Shown in pieces: positions 1 to 6,905 of a DNA stretch of 19,373 nucleotides. This DNA is from Candidatus Falkowbacteria bacterium CG10_big_fil_rev_8_21_14_0_10_39_9 (GTDB lineage: Bacteria > Patescibacteriota > Patescibacteriia > Patescibacteriales > UBA12465). The position numbers were made by a program, and so were the translations under genes. Within the stretch, counting starts at the first letter, position 1, and every line of letters starts with the position of its first letter. Below the pieces are notes generated by a model. That model was not told the DNA's origin, ran no database searches, and saw nothing but the letters and a program-made list of their open reading frames with translations. Location: positions 1 through 19,373 of the forward strand of contig PFAQ01000030.1 of the NCBI GenBank assembly GCA_002778645.1, given 5' to 3'.

Positions 1-663
1 TCCGCCAATCATAAGGGTTAGGGCGGCTAAAATACCCACAATTCCCATGGCATAATTATAGATAGCTTTGATGTAGACTGCTATCCAAGGTAGGCTACAG
101 GACGTTTGATCATCTGTGGTTTCGCAAGTTGCGGGATTTTCTGAGACGATTTTTTCTAACCCAGGGATTTTTATTTGTAAACTAGCAAAGGGACTTAATA
201 GCTCAAATGGTTTTTCTGGTTCTGGGGTTCCCTGAACAAACCCGGTCTCGATTATGCTAGTGCCACTTTTATCTGGTTTACCATAAAGACATTCACCTCT
301 AGGGTTGGCTTGAGGGTTTGTAATATCACAGTTAATTTGTCCGCATAATGCTATTGCTGGAGCTCCGTTATAGAAACAATTAAGACTGGGATAGGCTGTT
401 GTTGCAGCAGGAGAGCCAGCCCAACCAGATTTAATCAAAGAGCAGTATTTATTAACATCATCACAAGAGAGATTGTAGTATGTCTTGCAATCAGCGGCAG
501 AATTACAACCAATTCCTAGTTTGGTATAAGTGTATCCAGTTAAATCAGCAAAACTATGAGCTAAAGTGGCTTGAGGTGCTAACAAAAAAAGCCAAAATAA
601 TATGGCTGAGAAAGCAATTATTTTTACTGTTGTTTTAGAGACCATACTTTTTGATATTTTCAT
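1..663 (-). CDS. Type IV secretion system-type pilin with Cys-rich N-terminal part (partial, 3' end off window)
   Basis: The frame is open from an ATG at 663 to the left edge and gives the first 221 residues. Residues 1-35 form a signal peptide (basic start, hydrophobic core, 'ATLA' before the likely cleavage). Residues about 45-200 hold ten cysteines, including a G-C-N-x3-D-C stretch. The last residues, about 204-221, are the first pilin helix (YIKAIYNYAMGIVGILAAL, then LMIGG), nearly the same as the helix of the pilin encoded at 1790-2917. That helix is typical of the small T4SS pilin family (VirB2/TrbC-like) common in CPR genomes. Here the Cys-rich part lies before the helices, whereas in the neighbour it lies after them. 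The start overlaps the end of porB by 29 bp; an ATG at 645 is an alternative start (11-bp overlap) that keeps the signal peptide. The surface or secretion role is inferred from the family. Confidence 0.75.
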   Translation of the reverse strand, partial: MKISKSMVSKTTVKIIAFSAILFWLFLLAPQATLAHSFADLTGYTYTKLGIGCNSAADCKTYYNLSCDDVNKYCSLIKSGWAGSPAATTAYPSLNCFYNGAPAIALCGQINCDITNPQANPRGECLYGKPDKSGTSIIETGFVQGTPEPEKPFELLSPFASLQIKIPGLEKIVSENPATCETTDDQTSCSLPWIAVYIKAIYNYAMGIVGILAALTLMIGG

Positions 664-1576
664 CGGCTAATCTTTGGATATAATCTAAGTCAGAGGCAAA
701 TTCTTTCTGGGAAAATAAATGTTTGAATCTGCCTTGGGGCTTGAGATATTCTATTACCTGCGGATCGGGTTGAGGTACTTTTGATTTTCCGGTTAATATC
801 CCATTTTCATATTCCAGTAATGGATAGAGACCGGTAGTAGTCGCTAGTTTTCCTAATTTAACCGCTTCGTTTAGGTTGATAACCCAGCCCGGAACGCAAG
901 GTGAAAGAATTTGGATATAGGCTGGGCCATCAAAGGTCAAAGCCTTTTTTACTTTGTTAGTAATATCATCCGGGAAACCGGCAGTGCTTTGAGCTACATA
1001 TTTTAATCCATGGGCCAGAGCAATGCCTATCATATCTTTTTTGACTTGTTTGGATCCGGGAGACAGAGGACAAGCTGCTTGTTTGTCGGAGCAAGAACTA
1101 TTGGGAGAAGTAGTGGTGTTGGCGCCATAGGGGGTTGATCCGGAGGCTTGAATACCGGTGTTGGAGTAAGCTTCAGTGTCATAGCAAATATAAAGAATAT
1201 TATCGCCTCTCTCCCACATGCCGCTAATTAGTCCGATGCCAATATCATAAGTACCACCATCACCACCTTGAGCTACAATTTTGATATTCTTTTGTCCTTT
1301 GTAATTTAAAGCAGCTCGGATACCAGAGGCCACGGCGCTGGAATTTTCAAACAGAGAATGAATCCAGGGTAAGCCCCAAGAGCTATTGGGGTAGGCTGTA
1401 GTGGTTACTTCCAGGCAACCAGTAGCATTAGTCAGGATGGTATTCTTATCAAGCGCTTTCATAACTGCTCGAACCGCCACTAATTGACCGCAACCAGCGC
1501 AGGCATTATGTCCGGGGCAGATATTTTCTTGGGCATCATTTTTCATATATTTTTTATTAGATTTATTTGTCAACAT
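635..1576 (-). CDS. porB: Pyruvate (2-oxoacid):ferredoxin oxidoreductase beta subunit
   Basis: This is the thiamine diphosphate-binding subunit of the four-subunit 2-oxoacid:ferredoxin oxidoreductase, a cytoplasmic enzyme that makes acyl-CoA and CO2 and reduces ferredoxin. The 313 residues match the usual PorB length. C26, C29, C54 and C227 are the expected [4Fe-4S] ligands, within CAGCG, ATGCLE and SPCVPGW. The thiamine diphosphate/Mg motif begins at GDGG (105-108) and continues to a YSNTG segment at 137-141. An ATG at 1546, just before the conserved region, is an alternative start. The gene lies in the same direction as porG-porD-porA but is separated from porA by a one-helix protein gene and a pilin gene, which is unusual for a porGDAB cluster. 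Its 3' end overlaps the second pilin gene. Pyruvate is the likeliest substrate, but 2-oxoglutarate or 2-ketoisovalerate relatives cannot be excluded from sequence alone. Confidence 0.93.
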   Translation of the reverse strand: MLTNKSNKKYMKNDAQENICPGHNACAGCGQLVAVRAVMKALDKNTILTNATGCLEVTTTAYPNSSWGLPWIHSLFENSSAVASGIRAALNYKGQKNIKIVAQGGDGGTYDIGIGLISGMWERGDNILYICYDTEAYSNTGIQASGSTPYGANTTTSPNSSCSDKQAACPLSPGSKQVKKDMIGIALAHGLKYVAQSTAGFPDDITNKVKKALTFDGPAYIQILSPCVPGWVINLNEAVKLGKLATTTGLYPLLEYENGILTGKSKVPQPDPQVIEYLKPQGRFKHLFSQKEFASDLDYIQRLADENIKKYGL

Positions 1577-1718
1577 AGTTTATTCTGCAGATATAATGCA
1601 TTTTTGTGTAGTAGTATTCTAGCGGCAAAATTTGTTAGCTCGATTCAATGTGACTGGAGCAAAATTCATGGCCCCGCATAATAGCTTAACAACCTTTAGC
1701 TTTTTTGGTATTACTGCC

Positions 1719-1760
1719 AAAAAGAAGTGTGATGGTGGGACCGACACACCCACTTTTTAT
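1719..1760 (-). terminator. Possible terminator in the pilin-porB gap
   Basis: The 213-bp gap at 1577-1789 holds no convincing ORF. An imperfect hairpin spans 1725-1755: outer arms AAGTG and CACTT, and an inner GGTG/CACC pairing. It is flanked by T-runs on both strands (CTTTTT on the minus strand at 1719-1724, CTTTTT on the plus strand at 1753-1758). It could end the pilin transcript before porB. The stem is short and interrupted, so the call is weak. Confidence 0.3.
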
Positions 1761-1789
1761 TTAAATATAGAAATCCATTCATATATTAA

Positions 1790-2917
1790 TTATTTACAAC
1801 TATCAGGACTGTCTGATCCACTACCAGACCCTCCTTTTTGGGCGCCAGGAATACATTCAGAGAAATTTCCAGTGTGAGCACAGCATAGGCCTGGGCAGCA
1901 AAAGTTTATCCCACAATAATTTCCAGTTTCGTTTTTGCAGTCAGTACCCGCTACTGACCTATGGCAGTAATTTCCAACGTTGTAATTATAACAACCGCCG
2001 TCATTTAATAGTCCATTATTGTTTCCGTCTTGTATGCCACAATATCCTATTTCATTCTCGCATTCATAACTTTTTATGCATCGGCGTGCAACTTCGTCGG
2101 CGTATGTAAAATTGCAAGCATTGCATTTACCATTTTGACAGTATCCAGTTCCGGGTTTTCCGGTCATTGAAACTTGGCAGGCCGTTCCATCGATTTTTCC
2201 AGCGCACCAATCATTTTGCGTATTTTGGTCTGTTGAGCTTTCTCCGCAACAGAGAAGCCAGCCGTTTTTATTTGAGCAAGCTGCAGTTCTGTTGTTCCAT
2301 TCCGCCTCGCCAAATTTTTCTTTACAAACAGTATCTTCTACGCTTATCATTGGATTTGGTCTAATCTGATCACACCTACTATTTAGAGCAATACAGGCGG
2401 TGCCTATTTTAGTGTCTTTGGGTAGAGCATCTTTCCCAACAAAATCTAAAACAGAGGATCTAATTTCGGCTAAATTTTTGACAGTAATTATTTTAAATAT
2501 TACTAAATCAGGATTAATGGTTTTCAAAAGAATAAAAGCTGTTAAGACTAATGCCATGCCAGTTAAACTGCTACCGATAAAAGATTTGGCTTGTTCTATC
2601 TTAGTACTAGATCCGGCTGCCGTTAGCCAAATAATGCCGCCAATCATGAGCATCATCGCCGCTAAAATTCCAATGATGCCAACCCCATAATTATAAAAAG
2701 CACTGATATATTTGGCAATTGGTGCCGTGCTATTATCTAGGGTAGTAGAGGCGTTTGCTATAAATTTTGATCCTGGTATTGTAACTTGAGGAGTAAAAGT
2801 AATTGGAGCACTGTTCATTTGCGCTTGGACTGGAGTTAGTCCAAATCCAATAAAAATCATTAAGCTTAGTGACAAGCCTAATGCTAATTTTTTGTTTAAA
2901 CTTAAAAATCTACTCAT
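1790..2917 (-). CDS. Type IV secretion system-type pilin with 24-Cys C-terminal extension
   Basis: The 375-residue product starts with a signal peptide (residues 1-32, 'PVQA' before cleavage). Two transmembrane helices follow: about 75-98 (YNYGVGIIGILAA with MMLMIGGIIW) and about 118-135. Between them is the SSTKIEQAKSFI loop, and after the second helix comes KTINPDL at 132-138. This layout is the T4SS pilin signature seen widely in CPR bacteria. Residues about 175-375 are unlike ordinary pilins: they hold 24 cysteines (such as LLCCG, KCNACN, INFCCPGLCC) and end in a Gly/Ser tail. An even number of Cys in an exported protein suggests disulfides, and a DsbA-like gene lies upstream in the same direction. 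I chose the ATG at 2917, 26 bp after the stop of the small upstream gene; a TTG at 2956 would extend it by 13 residues into that gene and spoil the signal peptide. No Shine-Dalgarno is visible. Confidence 0.8.
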   Translation of the reverse strand: MSRFLSLNKKLALGLSLSLMIFIGFGLTPVQAQMNSAPITFTPQVTIPGSKFIANASTTLDNSTAPIAKYISAFYNYGVGIIGILAAMMLMIGGIIWLTAAGSSTKIEQAKSFIGSSLTGMALVLTAFILLKTINPDLVIFKIITVKNLAEIRSSVLDFVGKDALPKDTKIGTACIALNSRCDQIRPNPMISVEDTVCKEKFGEAEWNNRTAACSNKNGWLLCCGESSTDQNTQNDWCAGKIDGTACQVSMTGKPGTGYCQNGKCNACNFTYADEVARRCIKSYECENEIGYCGIQDGNNNGLLNDGGCYNYNVGNYCHRSVAGTDCKNETGNYCGINFCCPGLCCAHTGNFSECIPGAQKGGSGSGSDSPDSCK

Positions 2918-2943
2918 AATATTTAATTTATTTTTTGATATTT

Positions 2944-3105
2944 TTAAATATTCCAATTAAGAATAATCAACATAATCATTTGGAGGGCGAAGGTGATAAT
3001 GAATAGCATCACAAAAAACTTAGGCCAGCCTTTCAAAATAATTGGTCCCTTGGTTTGGTTTTTTAATTCTTGCTTTCTTTTTAGTTTAAAATGAATAGGA
3101 TTCAT
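2944..3105 (-). CDS. Small one-helix membrane protein, unknown function
   Basis: This 53-residue ORF is read in the gap between porA and the pilin. It has a basic N-terminal part (FKLKRKQELKNQTKG at about 6-20) and one hydrophobic helix at about 29-51 (FFVMLFIITFALQMIMLII), ending in NWNI. The Lys/Arg-rich side suggests the N-terminus is in the cytoplasm. Its ATG lies 4 bp after the porA stop, and its own stop lies 26 bp before the pilin start, so it fits tightly as a coupled operon gene. I do not recognise the family. Candidates are a small accessory protein of the pilin system or an unrelated membrane peptide. The position and the clean hydrophobic profile support a real gene; no homology is claimed. 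Confidence 0.6.
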   Translation of the reverse strand: MNPIHFKLKRKQELKNQTKGPIILKGWPKFFVMLFIITFALQMIMLIILNWNI

Positions 3106-3109
3106 ATTT

Positions 3110-5260
3110 TTAATTATTTATAAATTTACTTTGAGGCTTCTGAACTGCTTTCATTGTATCATTTATAATCTTTTTTATCACGCCACGGCTAATGTCTCTC
3201 CCCCCGAGTCCGACAATATAATTTTGCACATTAACTTTAGATTTTTTGTCTGACAAAAGTGATTTGATGTCGGAGGTTAAAGGACCTTCTTGCCCCAGGC
3301 TCAAAGCTTTTTCAATTACAGCAATTTTAGTGGTCCGGAGGATTACTTTGGCAATAGCTTCTTTGGGAAAAGGGCGATAAGTTCTGATTTTTAAAATACC
3401 AATTTTCTTTTCTAAATTATTTTCCTTGATAACTGTTCTGATGGTGCCTAGTACTGAACCCATGGTTACTAAAATAGCTTGAGGTTTTTGGGGGCCACTA
3501 TATTCCAACAGCCCATTATCTTCCAGCTTATTTTTTTTAGTTTCGGTTTCAAACATTTTTTGATAATTAAAATACTCCGCGTTAATAACTTTTTGGCTAG
3601 CGACTAAATCTTCATGCAATTCTTGTCTGATTTCCATGTAATGATCAGGCGGAGCGAAGGCCCCAATGGTTATCGGTTTTTTGGGATTTAAATAAGTTCC
3701 AATGGCTGGTTGATATTTGCCAAGATATTTTTGAATAGTAGCTTTATCCGGAATCCAGGCTGGTTCATAGGAGTGAGTGATGATGTAGCCATCAACATTA
3801 ACCATTACCGGTATTTTAGTGGCCTCAGCTATTTTGTAGGCCATAATGTGTTGGCTGATAGCCTCTTGATGGTTTTCTGCGAAAAGCAGAATCCAGCCAC
3901 TGTCTCTGATAACCATAACATCTTGATGATCACAATTGTGAACCAAAAAACCGTTAGCAATATAGTTGTTTGCTGTCGTTTCTATATTATAAACTTTAGT
4001 TTTAACTTCGACAGGAGTTATTTCAAGAACTCCCGAGCGAGATTTTACCGACTTTAGAGTCATTCTTAATAAATTATCTCTTTTTCTGGAAATTCTGGGT
4101 GGACATTTAATAAAAAATTCAGGAACATTATTAATCTTGACATGATAATTATCATTTTTATGTTGTCCTCCTCGACGGGTATCTATATATGTTTTAAATT
4201 TTATTTTAATTAATTCCAGATATGATTCTACTGCTTTAATAATTTCCAAATTATTATTATAAATAACCGCTTGTTTTACCTTAAAAGGTCCACTGCCTTC
4301 GGCATCATAAATTCCGGCCAGGTAGCCCCGGGCAAAATCCGGATTATGTTTTCTGGTTAGAAATTTTTTGAGATGTTTAGTTTTTTCGGTATTAGTCAGG
4401 ATACTTATGAAATAGCCATCATTTTTTAGGTAATCTACGTTTCGAAGAGGATATTTAAAATGATTAGCCCAGTTGGTGAATGTTTCTGCCATTTCTTGGT
4501 CTTTACACTTTAAACGAAAATAATATCTATTTTCCTGGTGATAAAAAGAACCATCTCCATCAGCCACCCCCGTCAGCCAGCCTTTTTTGAAGTTGTCATT
4601 AATTTTATCGGGGTATCCAAAATTATGCAGTTTTTTGCCTTTTAAATTTTCCGCTTTAGTCCAGTGATTATGACCCGAATGATAATAGAATTTGTGTTCA
4701 GGCGTGCAATATATTTCTGTCTCTGTGGTTTTGAGTCTGACTAAATCATCTGTGTATCGAGAAAATAATTTGGTTACTTTGGTGTAGACCAGGTTTCCGG
4801 CTCTATCTTTGCCTAGTACTGAATCGCCGATTTTTATTTTGTTAATATTTTTATAGCTTAAGTCAGCCATTAATATTTTGGTATCATCTCTGAAGCACCA
4901 GATATTAATTGGGGCGGAGACAGCTCGGTTAGCGCAAGTCATAACTATCGGCAGTCTGAGACCGGCCATATTGAAAACTACCTCAGTCATTAGTAATAAT
5001 CCCTGCGAGCTGGTAGCACTATAAGTTCGAACGCCACTAGCACTGGCGCCTAGAATAATTGAAGCGGCCGCAAATTCACTTTCGGCTCGAACATACTCAT
5101 AATTAGCTAAGCCTTCCGCTTTAAATTTTGCTAGGTCTTCTACAATATGAGTTTGAGGGGTGATGGGGTAAGCGGAAATAACTGCCGGGGCAATGTTTTT
5201 GATGGTTAGGGCAATGGCGTGAGAGCCTTCTAAAATTTGGAGTGTTTTATTTTTAGACAT
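3110..5260 (-). CDS. porA: Pyruvate (2-oxoacid):ferredoxin oxidoreductase alpha subunit, intein-containing precursor
   Basis: The precursor has 716 residues; removing the 321-residue intein (122-442) leaves a 395-residue PorA, the normal length. N-extein signatures are YPITPQT at 31-37 (Thr34 matches the substrate-contacting Thr of the family), RAESEFAAAS, TYSATSSQGL and NRAVSAPINIW. Arg112 in the last segment corresponds to the Arg that contacts pyruvate in single-chain PFOR. The C-extein resumes at CDHQDVMVIRDSGW and continues through the C-terminal domain (KIRTYRPFP, EKALSLGQEGPL, GLGGRDI). The ATG at 5260 is preferred because it lies 8 bp after the porD stop; an upstream in-frame ATG at 5311 would add 17 poorly conserved residues inside porD. 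PorA works with PorB, PorG and PorD in the cytoplasm. The enzyme would be active only after protein splicing, if the intein is functional. Confidence 0.93.
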   Translation of the reverse strand: MSKNKTLQILEGSHAIALTIKNIAPAVISAYPITPQTHIVEDLAKFKAEGLANYEYVRAESEFAAASIILGASASGVRTYSATSSQGLLLMTEVVFNMAGLRLPIVMTCANRAVSAPINIWCFRDDTKILMADLSYKNINKIKIGDSVLGKDRAGNLVYTKVTKLFSRYTDDLVRLKTTETEIYCTPEHKFYYHSGHNHWTKAENLKGKKLHNFGYPDKINDNFKKGWLTGVADGDGSFYHQENRYYFRLKCKDQEMAETFTNWANHFKYPLRNVDYLKNDGYFISILTNTEKTKHLKKFLTRKHNPDFARGYLAGIYDAEGSGPFKVKQAVIYNNNLEIIKAVESYLELIKIKFKTYIDTRRGGQHKNDNYHVKINNVPEFFIKCPPRISRKRDNLLRMTLKSVKSRSGVLEITPVEVKTKVYNIETTANNYIANGFLVHNCDHQDVMVIRDSGWILLFAENHQEAISQHIMAYKIAEATKIPVMVNVDGYIITHSYEPAWIPDKATIQKYLGKYQPAIGTYLNPKKPITIGAFAPPDHYMEIRQELHEDLVASQKVINAEYFNYQKMFETETKKNKLEDNGLLEYSGPQKPQAILVTMGSVLGTIRTVIKENNLEKKIGILKIRTYRPFPKEAIAKVILRTTKIAVIEKALSLGQEGPLTSDIKSLLSDKKSKVNVQNYIVGLGGRDISRGVIKKIINDTMKAVQKPQSKFINN
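3935..4897 (-). other. Class 1 intein with LAGLIDADG homing endonuclease, inserted in PorA
   Basis: This in-frame insert of 321 residues lies between Trp121 and Cys443 of the precursor. All class 1 splicing elements are visible. Cys1 begins block A (CFRDDTKIL). Block B is CTPEH with its Thr at intein residue 65 and His at 68. Block F is VYNIETTANNYIANG, and block G ends FLVHN with His320 and Asn321, followed by Cys+1. Two LAGLIDADG motifs lie in the middle: LTGVADGDG at 108-116 and LAGIYDAEG at 193-201. Both keep the penultimate acidic residue (Asp115, Glu200), so the endonuclease may be active. Uninserted PorA proteins have an [IW]-[C/N]-DH segment here, so the insertion leaves a perfect extein junction. 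Splicing and homing are inferred from these motifs. Confidence 0.95.
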
Positions 5261-5268
5261 ATATTTTT

Positions 5269-5532
5269 TTATTTGGCTTCGGGCTTCATAATAATAGCTT
5301 TGACTGGACATTCAGCGGCGCACAAACCGCAACCTTTACAATAATCGTAATCAATTTTAGCCTTAGGCCTGCCCTTTAAGTTTATCATTTTGATAGTTCC
5401 TTCTGGGCAAACTTTAGTGCAGGTGGTGCAGCCAATACAAATATCAGGATTGATCTCCGGTTTGAAGGTGCGCCAAGAACCAGTCTTATTCCGCCGGGAA
5501 GTATTGGGTTGAGCAATTAGAGTTTTTTTCAT
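5269..5532 (-). CDS. porD: Pyruvate (2-oxoacid):ferredoxin oxidoreductase delta subunit (2[4Fe-4S] ferredoxin)
   Basis: This 87-residue ferredoxin-like subunit carries electrons from PorB to external ferredoxin. Two complete C-x2-C-x2-C-x3-C motifs are present: C32, C35, C38, C42 followed by PEG, and C65, C68, C71, C75 followed by PVKA. The TGSWRTFKP segment at 17-25 is typical of PorD rather than of free ferredoxins. The gene lies 5 bp after porG and 8 bp before porA, in the usual gamma-delta-alpha order. No strong Shine-Dalgarno precedes the ATG. Confidence 0.95.
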   Translation of the reverse strand: MKKTLIAQPNTSRRNKTGSWRTFKPEINPDICIGCTTCTKVCPEGTIKMINLKGRPKAKIDYDYCKGCGLCAAECPVKAIIMKPEAK

Positions 5533-5537
5533 AGTCT

Positions 5538-6116
5538 TTAGTTTAACATTTCGTAGGCCGAAGTAGCGGCTGTTTGGTTTTTGGCAATAATATCTGGGCC
5601 TTTGGCCGCAAATTTTTCGGCGATAGCTGAGTTCAAAGATTTCAGGCTAATGTGCCCACTTAATTTAGCAAAAGCTCCCAAGATTACAGTATTCATTAGA
5701 TTTCTCCCTAAAATCTGGAGAGCAATTTTGGTAGCATCAATAGTTTTGATATTTGAAATGGCAGGGATAAAGCTTTGGATTTTTTGGCTCTTAATGCTCT
5801 CCCAGGTTTCTTTGGGGGTTTTGCCGGTGTTAACCATTACTACCGTTTTCTTGTTAGCACCGAATAGGACATCAACCGAGGCCAGCAAGCTAGCATCCTG
5901 GATGATGATAAAGTCTGGTTGGTAGATGTGCTCCCGGATAATAATCGCTGTGTCGTCCATTCGGGCAAAGGCCTGAATGGGGGCGCCACTTCTTTCAACG
6001 CCAAAGGATGGTAGAGCTTGAGTGTAAAGCCCGGTCTTGAAACCAGCAATGGCAATTAATTCGGCGGCAGTAACAACGCCTTGACCACCTCGGCCGTGAA
6101 TACGAATTTGGATCAT
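5538..6116 (-). CDS. porG: Pyruvate (2-oxoacid):ferredoxin oxidoreductase gamma subunit
   Basis: The product is 192 residues, the standard PorG length. The family signature GRGGQGVVTAAELIA sits at residues 8-22, followed by ALPSFGVERSGAPIQAFAR at about 34-52 and a central INTIL/ILGAFAKLSG-type segment. PorG is a structural domain of the complex, equivalent to domain III of single-chain PFOR. The ATG lies one base after the stop of the DsbA-like gene, so the two are probably translationally coupled. The coupling to an envelope protein gene is odd for a cytoplasmic enzyme; in a compact genome it may simply reflect dense packing. Confidence 0.95.
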   Translation of the reverse strand: MIQIRIHGRGGQGVVTAAELIAIAGFKTGLYTQALPSFGVERSGAPIQAFARMDDTAIIIREHIYQPDFIIIQDASLLASVDVLFGANKKTVVMVNTGKTPKETWESIKSQKIQSFIPAISNIKTIDATKIALQILGRNLMNTVILGAFAKLSGHISLKSLNSAIAEKFAAKGPDIIAKNQTAATSAYEMLN

Positions 6117-6117
6117 A

Positions 6118-6843
6118 TTATTTTTTTAAGATAGCTTCAATTATTTTTATAAAATCATCTCGACTAATAGCTCCTTCGAGTAAGTAGCCATTAATCATCC
6201 AGCTGGGAGTTTTGGTGATGCCAATTTTCTCGGCAGCATCAATATCTTCTCGGACCTGGCTGAGATATTTTTTAGTGCTCAAGCAAGCGTTGAAGATCTT
6301 GACGTCCAATCCGAGTTGTTGAGCAAAAATTGGTAGGTTGGTTAAGTTGGCCTGGTCTTGATTGGTAAATAATTTGTCATGCATGGGCCAAAATTTACCT
6401 TGTTCGCCGGCACAACGAGCTGCCAGAGCTGAGTCCAGAGATTCATTATGACCAATATAATCGCGGTAGATAATTTTAATATCATTTTGATAGACTTGAC
6501 CCACTTCTCTTACTACTGAGAAATCATCGCGGCAATAAGGGCAGGCGAAATCAGAAAATTCCACAAGAGTAATTTGGGGGGTACTGGTGCCTAACCAATA
6601 GTTATTTCGGCCTTCAATCAAAGCTTTGTTGGCTTGAATCTTTTGAGCAGTATCAATTGAAACCTTCTCGGAGTTAATATCGCGGGCTATTTTAAGGACA
6701 TACATCGCACTAGCCCCGACTGAGCTAATAACCAAGAAGAGAATAACTGAAAGCAAAATTCCCCACCATCTTTTGTACCATTTGGTCGGGGGGCGATGTT
6801 CTGATTGTCGTCGTAATTCAACGACTCGGTCTGAAAGTGCCAT
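6118..6843 (-). CDS. Membrane-anchored DsbA-like thioredoxin-fold protein
   Basis: The 241-residue product has a basic N-terminal part (1-26), one transmembrane helix at about 27-49, and an extracytoplasmic DsbA-like thioredoxin domain (Thioredoxin_4 type). The redox motif is C101-P-Y-C104 in FSDFACPYC, and the cis-proline is P213 in KTPSW. Further family marks are the RDYIGH segment, AARCAGEQGKFW (C144), the FNAC segment (C187) and the C-terminal GAIS. The role is probably formation or isomerisation of disulfides outside the membrane. The neighbouring pilins and the giant protein across the window are very Cys-rich and are plausible substrates; this is inference. Proteins of this type may also reduce rather than oxidise. 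It is the first gene of the leftward operon, and a promoter with an extended -10 lies just upstream. Confidence 0.88.
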   Translation of the reverse strand: MALSDRVVELRRQSEHRPPTKWYKRWWGILLSVILFLVISSVGASAMYVLKIARDINSEKVSIDTAQKIQANKALIEGRNNYWLGTSTPQITLVEFSDFACPYCRDDFSVVREVGQVYQNDIKIIYRDYIGHNESLDSALAARCAGEQGKFWPMHDKLFTNQDQANLTNLPIFAQQLGLDVKIFNACLSTKKYLSQVREDIDAAEKIGITKTPSWMINGYLLEGAISRDDFIKIIEAILKK

Positions 6844-6871
6844 TGCTAAAATAAGCTTATTAAATTATAAT
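6843..6871 (+). promoter_or_regulatory. Candidate sigma-70 promoter for the L,D-transpeptidase gene
   Basis: TTGCTA at 6843-6848 and TATAAT at 6866-6871 are separated by 17 bp, the optimal spacing. Transcription would start near 6878, giving a leader of about 28 bases before the ATG at 6906. The element overlaps the leftward promoter, so the two directions may compete. The same TTGCTA hexamer appears in the promoter at 11593. Confidence 0.45.
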
Positions 6872-6874
6872 TTT

Positions 6875-6883
6875 ATTATATCA
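6875..6883 (-). promoter_or_regulatory. Candidate extended -10 promoter for the dsbA-like/por operon
   Basis: On the minus strand the sequence reads TGATATAAT, a perfect -10 with an extended TGn. The expected start of transcription is about 25 bases before the ATG at 6843. No good -35 is visible, as is normal for extended -10 promoters. A second TATAAT follows on the same strand at 6864-6869. Confidence 0.45.
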
Positions 6884-6905
6884 TTTTTTAATAAAAAACA
6901 CTATT

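Noticed and set aside
1688..1706. AGCT...AGCT repeat followed by T-run as a plus-strand terminator
   Set aside because: Only about four base pairs can form, and no plus-strand gene ends there.
1484..1877. Two plus-strand ORFs opposite porB and the pilin
   Set aside because: They overlap well-supported genes on the other strand and their intergenic part has no protein-like features.
2918..2956. TTG at 2956 as start of the Cys-rich pilin
   Set aside because: It lies inside the 53-residue gene, adds 13 residues before a good signal peptide, and a clean ATG follows at 2917.
3110..5311. Free-standing homing endonuclease gene or group I intron in porA
   Set aside because: The insert is in frame at both ends and carries complete intein splicing blocks, with Cys1, HN and Cys+1, so an intein explains it fully.
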